From: CALGFI01 sp963786805
GTDB taxonomy: Bacteria > Actinomycetota > UBA4738 > HRBIN12
Assembly: GCA_963786805.1 (NCBI GenBank)
Contig: CAWBAK010000002.1
Location: 186,001-250,000 of the forward strand
Direction of reading: 5' to 3'
Length of the DNA stretch: 64,000 nucleotides
Each line of letters starts with the position of its first letter. The first letter of the stretch is position 1. The notes under the pieces were generated by a model. That model was given only the letters and a program-made list of their open reading frames with translations. It was not told the DNA's origin and did not search any database. Of the stretch, positions 18,363 through 27,047 are shown piece by piece. Made by a program: the position numbers and the translations under genes.

Positions 18363-18797
18363 GTGAGCATCCATTCGAAGGTTCGGCTCGGGTTCGTCGC
18401 GGCGGTGGTGGGGGCCTGTCTGCTCGTCGCGGTGCCGGCGCTCGGAGTGAACCGCGACGGCCTGTGGAAGGGCTCGACGTCCCAGGACCGCATCATCCGG
18501 TTCGAGGTCGAAGGCGACACGATCACGGCGGTGAAGACCTCGGTCTTCCATGAGACCTGCAACCTGGTCGTGCTCGCGAACCCGCGGAACACGGCGTTCG
18601 CGATCGATGAGGACGGAGCGTTCACGATGCGGTTCTTCGGCGGCACGAACGGGCAGGACCGGCTGATCATCAAGGGTGAGTTCACAAGCCGGCGGCGCGC
18701 GAGGGGGTCGTTCCGCTCCGTTCAGGACAACCCCGACTGCCAGGACACCGTCAGAGGGACGTGGAGGGTGAACAAGCGGCAAGGCCCCGTGACCTGA
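18363..18797 (+). CDS. Small secreted protein of unknown function
   Basis: 144 residues starting at GTG 18363. The N-terminus is a signal peptide (VRLGFVAAVVGACLLVAVPALG) and the mature part, about 115 residues, is predicted beta-rich: GLWKGSTSQDRIIRFEVEGDTITAVKTS resembles the repeated strands of small extracellular beta-barrels. Two cysteines (ETCNLVV and NPDCQDT) could form a disulfide. I recognise no family. It stands alone between the Rieske pair and the convergent amidase gene. Confidence 0.6.
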   Translation: MSIHSKVRLGFVAAVVGACLLVAVPALGVNRDGLWKGSTSQDRIIRFEVEGDTITAVKTSVFHETCNLVVLANPRNTAFAIDEDGAFTMRFFGGTNGQDRLIIKGEFTSRRRARGSFRSVQDNPDCQDTVRGTWRVNKRQGPVT

Positions 18798-18825
18798 CCA
18801 CGGGCTTGCCGGGTGCCGCCGCCTT

Positions 18826-19533
18826 CTAGCAGCCGGAGTCGACCCAGCGGGGCCCGGCGCCGAGGGGCACGCCGAGCCGCTGCGCCACGCGCTTGAGTCG
18901 CCGACGATAGATCCGCATCTCGCCGTGGTTCCAGTCCGCGTGGGTCGAGCACTGCCAGTCTTCGTACCGCTCCCGGTGATAGGGGCTCTGGAGGATCTCG
19001 GCGTGACCGATCACGTTGCCGACGTTGATCCCGAACCGGAGCATCAGCCAGGCGGACAGGCGGAGCGATGCGCGCATCATCCGTCGGTTGTCGAGGATGC
19101 CACGCGCGTTCGTGCCCACGTGCTCGATGCCGATCGCCGTCCAGTTCATCCCGATCGCGTGACGGCAGCGGATCGCCAGGTTCACCAGCTGATAGACGGT
19201 GCCGTCGGTGTCGATGATGAAGTGCGCGCACACCCCGGGCTTCTCCCCCAGGTGCATGCCGTTCGCCGCGAAATGGTTCCACGCCGAGTCGAACGAGGTT
19301 CCCGCCGTGTAGTGCTCGACGACGACCTTCGGGTTCGTCAGCTCGTACGTCCGCTCCCCGTAATGACGTTTCGAGTAGGCGGCCATCTGGCGCTTGCGTT
19401 TCGCGCCGAACGGGATCTTCTTCCACTCGATCTCCGGCTGGATCGCGCCGGGGTCCGGAGGGTCCCCGGCAGACGCGGGAACCTCCGGAACCAGGACGGC
19501 GAGCGCGAGCACGAGGACAAGGACGCGCTTCAT
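18826..19533 (-). CDS. Secreted N-acetylmuramoyl-L-alanine amidase (amidase_2 type)
   Basis: A zinc amidase that cuts the bond between muramic acid and the stem peptide of peptidoglycan. Residues 1-22 are a signal peptide. The zinc-site histidines appear in VVEHYTAGTSF, IGHAEILQSPYH and THADWNHGEM; IGIEHVG matches the amidase_2 core. 235 residues, with no separate wall-binding domain, so localisation after export is uncertain. The ATG overlaps the gltX stop by 4 bp, making it the last gene of an FAH hydrolase-gltX-amidase unit. The pairing with gltX is probably only transcriptional. Confidence 0.85.
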   Translation of the reverse strand: MKRVLVLVLALAVLVPEVPASAGDPPDPGAIQPEIEWKKIPFGAKRKRQMAAYSKRHYGERTYELTNPKVVVEHYTAGTSFDSAWNHFAANGMHLGEKPGVCAHFIIDTDGTVYQLVNLAIRCRHAIGMNWTAIGIEHVGTNARGILDNRRMMRASLRLSAWLMLRFGINVGNVIGHAEILQSPYHRERYEDWQCSTHADWNHGEMRIYRRRLKRVAQRLGVPLGAGPRWVDSGC

Positions 19534-20954
19534 GCGGTCGCGCGGAGGCGCTCGATCGTTCGTTCTTTGCCGAGGAGCTCCAGCGATTCGGGCAGCGGCG
19601 GCGAGACGACCGAGCCGGTCACCGCGGCGCGCACCGGCTGGAAGCCCTTCGTCCGGTTCAGGCCCGCCGACGTCGCCACCTCGTCGAGCGCCGCCTTGAT
19701 GGCCCCGGCCTCCCAGGGCTCGAGCGTCTCAAGGGCGTCGGCGACCTGGGCGAGATAGCCCGGCGGAGCCTTCTCGATCACGGCCCTGGCCTTCTCGTCG
19801 GGCACGATGTCGTCGGTGAACAGGAACCGCAGCAGCTCGACCGAGTCGGTCAGGTGCTTCATGCGCTCCTTCACCAGCGGCATCGCGCGCCTCAGCAGCG
19901 CGGGCTCGGGTGAGAGGCCCGCGGTCGCGAGGAAGTGCAGGCAGCGCGCCGCGAGGTCGTCGTCCTCCAGCGGTCTGGATGTAGTGGTTGTTCATCCACT
20001 CGAGCTTGTCGACGTCGAAGCGCGCGGGATTCTTCGACACGCGCGCGAGGTCGAACGCCGCCAAGAAGCTCGTCCTTGGAGACGAACGTCGTCTCCGCGT
20101 CCTTGGACCACCCGAGCAGCGCGAGGTAGTTCATGAGCGCCTCCGGCAGGATCCCCTGCTCGCGGAAGGCCTCGACGCTGGTCGAGCCGTGGCGTTTGGA
20201 CAAGGGTTTGCCGTCGCTCCCGTTCACCTGCGGCACGTGCGCGTACGCGGGCGGCGTGCCCCCGAGCGCCTCGATCACCGCCGCGTTCCTCGGCGCGCTG
20301 TCCAGCAGGTCGTCGCCGCGGATCACGTGCGTCACGCCCATGAGCATGTCGTCGACGGCCACGGCGAGCAGGAAGACCGGCGAGCCGTCCGAGCGCATCA
20401 GGACGAAGTCCTTCAGGAGCCCCGGCGCCCATCGGACCTCGCCCTTGACCAGGTCGTTCGTCACCCACTCGCGCTCGGGCATCCGGAACCGAACCGCGTG
20501 CGAACGCCCCTGCGCCTCGAACGCGGCCCGCTGCTCCTCGGTGAGATCGCGGCAGCGGATCGTTCGGCGGCGGACGGCTGCTCTTCAACGCCGACGTTCG
20601 GCGCTCCTCGAGCTCCTCCTCGGTGCAGTAGCAGGGGTAGGCGTTGCCCTGCGCCAGCAGGCGCTCGGTCATCTCTCGGTAGATCGGCAGACGCTGGGAT
20701 TGGCGGTACGGCTCGTGCGGGCCGCCGACGTCGGGCCCCTCGTCCCAGTCGAGCCCGAGCCAGTGCAGCGAGTCCATCACCCCGTGGAACGCCTCCTCGG
20801 TCACGCGCGAGGCGTCGGTGTCCTCGATGCGAAGGATGAAGTCGCCGCCGTGGTGCCGCGCGAACGCCCACGAGAACAGGCCGGTCCGCGCGTTCCCAAC
20901 GTGGAGCGAGCCCGACGGTGCCGGCGCGAAGCGGGTGCGGACATGCGACGTCAC
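19530..20954 (-). CDS. gltX: Glutamyl-tRNA synthetase (three frameshifts)
   Basis: Charges tRNA-Glu with glutamate. The first block has RFAPAPSGSLHVGNARTG, containing the HIGH-equivalent HVGN, and LRIEDTDASR. The second holds DDMLMGVTHVIRGDDLL and the KMSKS-type loop PLSKRHGS. The third and fourth contain the anticodon-binding domain ending VTGSVVSPPLPESLELLGKERTIERLRA. Frame changes lie near 20585, 20070 (an extra T in CTTCTTGGCG) and 19970. Because conserved text continues across each break and the enzyme is normally essential, I take these as sequence errors. Both ends overlap neighbours by 4 bp. It could instead be the non-discriminating type; that cannot be decided here. Confidence 0.88.
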
Positions 20955-21718
20955 GTCGCGGCGTCCACGGGATTCGAGAGCGTGCCGACGCCGTCGACCT
21001 CAACCTCGACGACGTCGCCGGTGGCGAGCGGCCCGACGCCCTCCGGGGTGCCGGTCAGGATGACGTCGCCGGGGAGCAGCGTCATGAACGACGTGACGTA
21101 CTCGATCAGGGTCGCGACCCCGAAGACCATGTCGCTCGTCTGCCCGGCCTGGCGGATCGCGCCGTTCACGCGCGTCTCGACCCGGACGTCGGTCGGGTCC
21201 AGGTCCGTCTCGATCCACGGCCCGAGCGGGCACGAGCCGTCGAAGCCCTTCGCGCGTGCCCACTGGTCGTCGGTCTTCTGCAGGTCGCGCAGCGTCACGT
21301 CGTTCGCGCACGTGTAGCCGAGGATGAACTTGTACGCGTCCTCCGTGCGGACGTGCTTCGCGATGCGTCCGATCACGACGGCGAGCTCGCCCTCGTAATC
21401 GACCCGCTTGCTGATCGGCAGGAGCCAGATCGGGTCGTGCGGCCCGATCACCGCGGTCGAGGGCTTGAGGAAGACCAGCGGTTCCTCCGGGACCTCCATG
21501 TCGAACTCCGCAGCGTGCGCCGCGTAGTTCTTGCCGATGCACACGCACTTGGAGGGAAGGACCGGCGCGAGCAGCCGGACGTCGTCGAAGGGGACCTCCT
21601 CCCCCGTCGGGAGCGGGTCCTGGAAGAACGTGCCTTTCAGCACCCGGATCGTGTCGGAGCCGAACTCTGAGGCGCCGGTGGCGATCCGGTCGCCGTAGCG
21701 GAAGCGGACGAGACGCAT
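20951..21718 (-). CDS. Fumarylacetoacetate hydrolase family protein
   Basis: A 255-residue FAH-fold enzyme that would cleave or isomerise a 2-oxo or acylpyruvate substrate with Mg2+. The metal site is visible as DYEGELAVVIG and CANDVTLRD; the substrate side as GKNYAAHAAEF and the C-terminal LTGTPEGVGPLATGDVVEVEVDG. The compact size and motifs resemble the acylpyruvase/oxaloacetate decarboxylase branch (FAHD1-like) rather than true fumarylacetoacetase. It is first in a unit with gltX and an amidase, overlapping gltX by 4 bp. A second, divergent FAH gene lies 2 kb away at 23889. Confidence 0.88.
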   Translation of the reverse strand: MRLVRFRYGDRIATGASEFGSDTIRVLKGTFFQDPLPTGEEVPFDDVRLLAPVLPSKCVCIGKNYAAHAAEFDMEVPEEPLVFLKPSTAVIGPHDPIWLLPISKRVDYEGELAVVIGRIAKHVRTEDAYKFILGYTCANDVTLRDLQKTDDQWARAKGFDGSCPLGPWIETDLDPTDVRVETRVNGAIRQAGQTSDMVFGVATLIEYVTSFMTLLPGDVILTGTPEGVGPLATGDVVEVEVDGVGTLSNPVDAAT

Positions 21719-21773
21719 CGCCCGCAGGCTATCGCAGCGACTCGAGGACCAGCGCCCCGCGGGGTGCGCGGCG

Positions 21774-23015
21774 CTACCCGAGCGAGCGGCGCCAGGCGGC
21801 CGGGACCGAACGGTCGACGTCGATGCGCTCGGCGCCCAGCCACCCGGCCAGGTCGTGCACGGCGTTCGAGACGGCCGCGGTGGTCACGGCGTCCGCCTTC
21901 ACGCCCGGCTCGGGCACGACGTGGCGCACGATCAGGCGGGAGCCCTCCCGGTCGTTCGCCGGGTCCACCCGCGCGAGGAATCGGTCCCCGTCGAGCACCG
22001 GCATCGAGTAGTAGCCGTGACGGCGCTTCACGGCGGCGACGTAGATCTCCATCTTGTAGTCCAGGCCGAAGAGGTCGAGCAAGCGCTTGCGGTCGTGCAT
22101 GAGGTTGTCGAACGGCGACAGCATCGTCGTGCGCGGCTCCCACCGGCCGCGTTCGATCCGCTCCAGGAGCGGAAGGTCCTCGCGATGCACGTACCAGGTG
22201 CCGGGCCGCGGGGTCCCGTCGTCGACGACCTCGACCCGTTCGGCGAGCCCGCTGCGCTCGAACCCCTCCAGGATCTGAGGCAGCCCCGGGTAGCCGTGCG
22301 TGAAGTGCCCTCGGACGTGCGCCGCCGTGCCGACGCCGAGGCATCGGAGCGAGAGCTCGATCGCCCGGCGGGCGACCTGGCCATCCGACATCCGTTCACG
22401 CCGCACATCTTCGGGCAGCACCCGTTCGGCGAGGTCCCACCACTTCTCGAGGCCGTTCCGATCGGCCACCATCACCTTGCCCTGGATCCACAGGAACCGG
22501 ACCATCTGGTCGACGTTGCGATCCCTCGTCCACCCACTGGACACCCAGCTCTCGACGGAGTGGTCGGGGAAGTCGCGGACGCGGAGGGGGCCGCGCCGGC
22601 GGAGCTCCGAGAGCACCGAGCGGCGCAGCTTCGCGTTCGACCGGATCCAGTCGCGGGTTTTGTCGCTCCACGCCGCCGGCCCGGTCCCGGGCCAGTTGCG
22701 CATCCGGTACCGGAAGATCGGATAGTCCTCCGAGAGGACGATCGAGGCGGCGTGCGCCCAGTACTCGAACAACGAGTGGTCCCGGAACAGCAGCCGGTCC
22801 AGCTGGCTGGGCTGGAAGTCGGCGATCCGGCTGCGCAAGACGAGCAGCGGGCTCCGCGCCACCACGGAGATCGGGTCGAGCTGCACGCACCGGATCGAGC
22901 GGATCACGTCGAGCACCTTCGCCGGCGAGGAGCGCGGCGGCGTGCCGGCGAGGCGCTGCGTGGCGATCGCGAGGCGGCGCGCGGTGCCCACGTCGATCCG
23001 GCGGAGAGCGCTCAT
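21774..23015 (-). CDS. AlkZ/YcaQ family DNA glycosylase (winged-helix)
   Basis: 413 residues of the family that includes E. coli YcaQ and Streptomyces AlkZ, monofunctional glycosylases that remove bulky or crosslinked alkylated bases. The catalytic QxD is present as VQLDPISVV near residue 46, and the conserved LSPFDNLMHDRKR, GLDYKMEIYVAAVKRRHGYYSMPVLDGD and RVDPANDR blocks follow. Winged-helix segments lie between (ELRRRGPLRVRDF). It starts 7 bp after an acetoacetate decarboxylase-like gene on the same strand. AlkZ proper guards against azinomycin, but no such biosynthetic cluster is seen here, so a general repair role like YcaQ is likelier. Confidence 0.88.
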   Translation of the reverse strand: MSALRRIDVGTARRLAIATQRLAGTPPRSSPAKVLDVIRSIRCVQLDPISVVARSPLLVLRSRIADFQPSQLDRLLFRDHSLFEYWAHAASIVLSEDYPIFRYRMRNWPGTGPAAWSDKTRDWIRSNAKLRRSVLSELRRRGPLRVRDFPDHSVESWVSSGWTRDRNVDQMVRFLWIQGKVMVADRNGLEKWWDLAERVLPEDVRRERMSDGQVARRAIELSLRCLGVGTAAHVRGHFTHGYPGLPQILEGFERSGLAERVEVVDDGTPRPGTWYVHREDLPLLERIERGRWEPRTTMLSPFDNLMHDRKRLLDLFGLDYKMEIYVAAVKRRHGYYSMPVLDGDRFLARVDPANDREGSRLIVRHVVPEPGVKADAVTTAAVSNAVHDLAGWLGAERIDVDRSVPAAWRRSLG

Positions 23016-23022
23016 CCCTCGG

Positions 23023-23820
23023 TCAGGCGAGCCGGGTCCCGATGCCCCACGTGACGCCGACGCTCCGCCAGTACCCGGCGATCGTCTCGACCGGTGCGAG
23101 GCTCTGGAGCTCCTCGACGGGCGAGCTCCCGAACTCGAGCTCGGCGTCGCCGGTCCAGACGTCCGAGCCTTCCCAGTCGTAGCTCTTCATCGTGACGAGC
23201 TCGTTCATCGACGGGGCGCTCCCCTCCTCGATCGACGGGAAGAAGCGGTGATGGAGCATCGGGAGCGCGTTCACGAACCCGTTCGAGTCCGCAGGCCCGG
23301 TGATCGTGAACCGGGCGTCGATGATCCGGCGGTCCTGCACGGCCACGCTCGCGCCGAAGCGGCCGCCGGGCTCGAGCCGCGGCCCGGCCTTCCCGTGACG
23401 AACCGGCCGCGTGATCCAGATCGAGCCGAGCTTCTTCGGATACCCCTGGTGCCACCCGCGGACCATCGCGAAATCCTTGTCGACCCAGATCAGGACGCAT
23501 CGGGAGTACTGCTCGCCGCGGTAGGAGCAGCGGACGACGAGGAACGCCTCCTTGTACTGCGACCGGATCGGGTCCAGGAGCTCCTCGTACGAGTCCGAGC
23601 AGGACTGCCAGTCGGCGAAGATCATCGCGACCGCGTCTGGATCCTCGTCCACGGGCGCGAGCGGTTCCGGCAACCAACGAGCGACGGAGCCCGGTGCCGC
23701 TCGATACTCGATCGTCAGCAGGTCGCCCGAGTAGTGCCACGGCGGACCGGGGACGACCGAGGAGCGGCCCTCGGGCGTGAGCGGCGGGACGAACCCCTTG
23801 AGTTCCGCCATGCGCGGCAT
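23023..23820 (-). CDS. Acetoacetate decarboxylase family protein
   Basis: 265 residues with the ADC fold. The catalytic lysine pair of acetoacetate decarboxylase is retained in GYPKKLGSI near residue 128, followed by a typical beta-cone pattern. Members decarboxylate acetoacetate or act as aldolase-dehydratases on pyruvate-derived substrates, and I cannot tell which. MPRM has two possible ATG starts (23820 and 23811); the difference is trivial. It precedes the AlkZ-like gene by 7 bp and is divergent from an FAH hydrolase gene, whose product class also handles 3-oxo or acylpyruvate compounds. Confidence 0.8.
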   Translation of the reverse strand: MPRMAELKGFVPPLTPEGRSSVVPGPPWHYSGDLLTIEYRAAPGSVARWLPEPLAPVDEDPDAVAMIFADWQSCSDSYEELLDPIRSQYKEAFLVVRCSYRGEQYSRCVLIWVDKDFAMVRGWHQGYPKKLGSIWITRPVRHGKAGPRLEPGGRFGASVAVQDRRIIDARFTITGPADSNGFVNALPMLHHRFFPSIEEGSAPSMNELVTMKSYDWEGSDVWTGDAELEFGSSPVEELQSLAPVETIAGYWRSVGVTWGIGTRLA

Positions 23821-23888
23821 ACTACCTTCGGCTCCGAACGACCTTCGTCGCGCAACGGAACCGGCCCCGGAGCTCGGGAGGACAGACG

Positions 23889-24734
23889 GTGGAGACCAGG
23901 CGGATCCTGCTCGACGGCATGCCGACGAGCGTGACGCGCGAGGGCGAGGAGCTGCTCGCGCCCGACGGCCGTCGCCTGCCGATCGACGAGGCCCTGCACC
24001 TGGCCCCCTGCGAGCCGACGAAGATCGTCTGCATCCACCTGAACTACGAGAGTCGCGTGAAGGAGTTCCTCGCGAAGCTGCCCGCGGCCCCCACCTACTT
24101 CCACAAGCCGGTGAGCGCGCTGAACGCGCACGGCGGAACGGTCGTGCGGCCGCCGCGGTGCCGATACCTGAACTACGAGGGCGAGATCGCGATCGTGATC
24201 GGCCGCGAGTGCCGTCACGTGTCGCCGGGCGAGGCCGGCGAGTACATCGCCGGATACACGGTCGCGAACGACTACGGTCTGCACGACTTCCGCGACACGG
24301 ACGCGGGCTCGATGCTGCGGGTCAAGGGCGCGGACACGCTCTGCCCGCTCGGCCCGGGGCTCGTATCGGACTGGGACTTCCGCGGGAAGCAGATCCGCAC
24401 CCGGGTGAACGGCGACGTGGTGCAGGAGGGCTCGACGGACGAGATGGTCTGGGACATGAACTACCTCGTCGCCGACATCGCGCGGACGATCACGCTGATG
24501 CCTGGCGACGTCATCTTGTCGGGAACGCCGGCGAACTCGCGCCCGGTCGAGCCGGGCGACGTCGTCGAGGTCGAGGTGGACGGTCTCGGCGTGCTCCGGA
24601 ACACGATCGTGGAGGGCTCGGTCCCGATCCGCGAAGACGTCGGCGCCCAGCCGAGCGAGTCCGAAGAGGTGATCTCCACGGCCCTCGGCGGCGACTGGGA
24701 GTTCCGCGGGATCCGGCCGCCGAAGCGCGACTAG
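23889..24734 (+). CDS. Fumarylacetoacetate hydrolase family protein, HpaG-like
   Basis: 281 residues, GTG start. Metal-binding segments are NYEGEIAIVIGREC and VANDYGLHDFRD, with HLNYESRVKEF and LSGTPANSRPVEPGDVVEVEVDG around the active site. The wording is closest to the 4-hydroxyphenylacetate-pathway HpaG-like isomerase/decarboxylase branch, distinct from the FAH paralogue at 20951. A C-terminal extension of about 35 residues ends GIRPPKRD. Its TAG stop shares the palindrome CTAG with the stop of the convergent zinc-ribbon gene. An aromatic-degradation role is possible but no other pathway gene is adjacent. Confidence 0.85.
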   Translation: METRRILLDGMPTSVTREGEELLAPDGRRLPIDEALHLAPCEPTKIVCIHLNYESRVKEFLAKLPAAPTYFHKPVSALNAHGGTVVRPPRCRYLNYEGEIAIVIGRECRHVSPGEAGEYIAGYTVANDYGLHDFRDTDAGSMLRVKGADTLCPLGPGLVSDWDFRGKQIRTRVNGDVVQEGSTDEMVWDMNYLVADIARTITLMPGDVILSGTPANSRPVEPGDVVEVEVDGLGVLRNTIVEGSVPIREDVGAQPSESEEVISTALGGDWEFRGIRPPKRD

Positions 24735-24943
24735 GAAGCCTGCGTTCGGAGCTCCAGCTCCTCGAGGCCGCACTCGCGGCACGCCCACCCGGGCGGGCCG
24801 TCGCCGCACCTGCCGGGCCGGAGCATCACCTCACCGTTCGCCCAGAGCTCGCGCAGTTCCGGGTCGTCGGGGGTGCCGTACAACACGTCGACGAGGTCCT
24901 TCGAACCGCACCGCGGACATCGCCGGTGGATCCCGCTGCTCAT
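24731..24943 (-). CDS. Small zinc-ribbon protein
   Basis: 70 residues with CPRCGSKD at the N-terminus and CRECGLEEL at the C-terminus, a four-cysteine zinc ribbon with a 45-residue insertion. No other domain is present, so function is unknown; such proteins often bind nucleic acid or a partner protein. ATG at 24943 overlaps the stop of the upstream acetyltransferase by 4 bp, which fixes the start and makes the pair a small operon. Confidence 0.75.
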   Translation of the reverse strand: MSSGIHRRCPRCGSKDLVDVLYGTPDDPELRELWANGEVMLRPGRCGDGPPGWACRECGLEELELRTQAS

Positions 24944-25494
24944 GGCTCGATCGTAGCCTCGTCCCGGTCGATGCGGTAGACGCGGTGGAGCAGGCCCTTG
25001 AAATCGGCCTCGCGCTCGACGTGCATCCCGAGCTTCTCGGCCACGCGTGCCGACGGCGTGTTCTCGGGCAGGATCAGGCTGATCAGATGCCCGACCTCCA
25101 GGTTCGCGAACGCCCAGTCGCGCGCCGCGGCGGCCGCCTCCGGCGCGTACCCCGAGCCCTTCAGCCCGGGACGCACGTGCCAGCCGATCTCGACCAGGCG
25201 CTCGCCCTCGACCTCCTGCATCGCCGGCCCGATCGTGCCGACGAACGCGCCGTCTTCCCGAAGCTCCGCGACCCACAGGCCGAACCCGTCCTGTTGGTAC
25301 CGCTCGAGCTGGCGGGCGATCCACGCCACCGTCCGCTCGCGATCGAACGGCGCCGGATAGAAACGCATGTGTTCCGGGTCGGCGAACATCGGGGCCAGGT
25401 CGTCCACGTCCTGCGTCCGATACGTCCGCAGACGCAGGCGTTCGGTCTCGAGCGAGAACCCCTCGTCCACGGGCCGGACCCTACCGCCGGGCAC
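24940..25494 (-). CDS. GNAT family acetyltransferase (RimJ/RimL-like)
   Basis: A GCN5-related acetyltransferase of up to 184 residues. It opens with the RimJ-like FSLETERLRLRTYRTQDVDDLAPM; the acetyl-CoA site is GWHVRPGLKGSGYAPEAAAAARDWAF, and SLILPENTPSARVAEKLGM is the classic last helix. RimJ-like members acetylate N-termini of proteins or small amines; no specific substrate can be assigned. An internal GTG at 25470 (VDEGF) is a plausible alternative start. It is translationally coupled to a zinc-ribbon protein. Confidence 0.85.
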   Translation of the reverse strand: MPGGRVRPVDEGFSLETERLRLRTYRTQDVDDLAPMFADPEHMRFYPAPFDRERTVAWIARQLERYQQDGFGLWVAELREDGAFVGTIGPAMQEVEGERLVEIGWHVRPGLKGSGYAPEAAAAARDWAFANLEVGHLISLILPENTPSARVAEKLGMHVEREADFKGLLHRVYRIDRDEATIEP

Positions 25495-25528
25495 GCTCGC
25501 CGGCTTCCCCGACGCGAGCGGGGTGCAC

Positions 25529-25567
25529 TATCCTCGCGAGGACCGTTCGCTCCCGAACGGCCGTTCA
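25529..25567 (+). promoter_or_regulatory. Promoter and palindromic operator of the GlnA-like gene
   Basis: TATCCT (25529-25534) is a reasonable -10. It overlaps the perfect 12-bp palindrome TCCTCGCGAGGA (25531-25542). Directly after come CCGTTCG-ctcc-CGAACGG (25543-25560) and the overlapping GAACGGCCGTTC (25555-25566). The last matches palindromes in front of the aminotransferase and homocysteine-methyltransferase genes, so one repressor binding near the transcription start is likely. Confidence 0.5.
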
Positions 25568-25572
25568 GAACG

Positions 25573-26898
25573 ATGGCCAGGAGAGCTGAGTTGGACATCA
25601 AAGGCAAGCGGCTCCGGCTCCTGTTCTCGGACGTGCTCGGGGTGGAACGGGGCAAGTACCTGTTCGGCGACGTCGCCGACGGCGGCCGGGCCGCGTTCTG
25701 CGTCGGCGTCTATCCGCTCACCACGGACAAGGAGATCCTCGACATCTCGCGGCTGCAGTTCGACGTCGGCCTTCCCGACGTCGAGGCGTTCGTGGACCGC
25801 GACACGCTCCGCCAGGGCTGGGAGGAGGACACGATCGTCGGCATCGCCGACGTCCAGCAGCACGGCGTCCCGTTCGGCGTCGACCCCCGGCAGGTGCTGC
25901 GCGCCGCGGTCGAGCCGTGGCAAGCGATGGGGTTGGAGCCGATGTTCTCGTTCGAGTCCGAGTTCTACCTTTGTGACAAGGGCGAGGACGGCGCGTGGAA
26001 GCCGGTCGACCTGCCCTCCCACCGGGTCTACGGGACGGGGGCCGCGATCGACCCCGACGGGACGGTCGACGAGATGGTGCGCGCCTCGTTGAAGACGGGA
26101 TTCCCGATCGAGGCCTGGGGGGCCGAGTTCGACAGCGCCGCCTACGAGGTCAACCTCCGCTACAAGGAGGTCATCGCCGCCGCCGACGAGTGCTTCCTGT
26201 TCCGCCTGCTGGTGAAGGAGATCGCGGCCAAGCACGACAAGCTCGCGACCTTCCTCGGCCGGCCCTTCAACGACCGCGGCGGCAGCGGCCTGCATCTGAA
26301 CATCTCGTTCCGGCGCGAGGACGGCTCGAACGCCTTCCACGATGCCGGCGCTCCCGACGGTCTCACGCCGATGGTCAAGGGCTGCATCGCCGGCCTGCTC
26401 GCCCACCACGAGGCGATCGCCGCCATCGCCGCCCCGCACGTGAACGCCTACAAGCGGCTCCAGCCCGACATGCTGAACGGCTACTGGGCGAACTGGGGCT
26501 ACGACGACCGCACCGTCTGCATCAGGGTCCCGCCGGCCCGCGGCGAGGGCACGAGGATCGAGCATCGGATGGCGGACGGGGCGGCGAACCCCTATCTGGT
26601 CGCGGCCGCGGTGCTCCACGCGGCGCGGTTCGGCGTCGATCACCAGATGCAGCCGCCGGCGGCACAGAACGTCGGCGAGCCCGTGAACACCGATCGCCGG
26701 GTCCCGCCCACGCTCGAGACCGCGCTCGCGGCACTCGAGGCCGACGCCGAGCTCTGCGCCGCCCTCGGCCCGTGGCTGATCGAGACGTTCACCAAGCTCA
26801 AGCGCGCGGAGTGGGAGCGCTACCAGAAGGCGGTCGAGGACACGGGCACGACGGACGTGACGCCGTGGGAGATCGCCTACTACCTGCCGTTCTTCTGA
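25573..26898 (+). CDS. Glutamine synthetase family protein, probable gamma-glutamyl amine ligase
   Basis: 441 residues with the GS catalytic fold: metal and ATP segments FSFESEFYL, GGSGLHLNISF, NAYKRLQPDMLNGYWANWGYDDRTVCIRVPPARGEGTRIEHRMADGAANPYLVAAAVLHA. The N-terminal beta-grasp begins LDIKGKRLRLLFSDVLGVERGKY, as in GlnA-like proteins that join glutamate to amines or polyamines rather than ammonia. The adenylylation-loop text of housekeeping GlnA is absent. It stands alone under a palindromic operator shared with nearby aminotransferase and homocysteine-methyltransferase promoters, suggesting amine or amino-acid catabolism. ATG 25573 is the first good start after the operator. Substrate unknown. 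Confidence 0.85.
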   Translation: MARRAELDIKGKRLRLLFSDVLGVERGKYLFGDVADGGRAAFCVGVYPLTTDKEILDISRLQFDVGLPDVEAFVDRDTLRQGWEEDTIVGIADVQQHGVPFGVDPRQVLRAAVEPWQAMGLEPMFSFESEFYLCDKGEDGAWKPVDLPSHRVYGTGAAIDPDGTVDEMVRASLKTGFPIEAWGAEFDSAAYEVNLRYKEVIAAADECFLFRLLVKEIAAKHDKLATFLGRPFNDRGGSGLHLNISFRREDGSNAFHDAGAPDGLTPMVKGCIAGLLAHHEAIAAIAAPHVNAYKRLQPDMLNGYWANWGYDDRTVCIRVPPARGEGTRIEHRMADGAANPYLVAAAVLHAARFGVDHQMQPPAAQNVGEPVNTDRRVPPTLETALAALEADAELCAALGPWLIETFTKLKRAEWERYQKAVEDTGTTDVTPWEIAYYLPFF

Positions 26899-26928
26899 AC
26901 ACTTCTGACTCCTCCTGACCGAGGGCCC

Positions 26929-26949
26929 CCATCCCCGTCCGGGGGATGG
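26929..26949 (+). terminator. Hairpin after the GlnA-like gene
   Basis: CCATCCCC and GGGGATGG form an 8-bp stem about 30 bases past the stop. The following bases are A-rich rather than T-rich, so strength is uncertain. Confidence 0.45.
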
Positions 26950-27047
26950 AAAACCCAGCCGCATGGCCCCTGCTCCGGTGGACGTTGTTTTGCCGATACA
27001 AGCACTGCGGGCGGGACCCGAAGTGAGCACGTCCGTGGGAGACCCTG

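Noticed and set aside
26900..27047. Possible riboswitch upstream of the Vgb-like gene
   Set aside because: No c-di-GMP, cobalamin or TPP core could be matched; only a terminator-like hairpin is supported.
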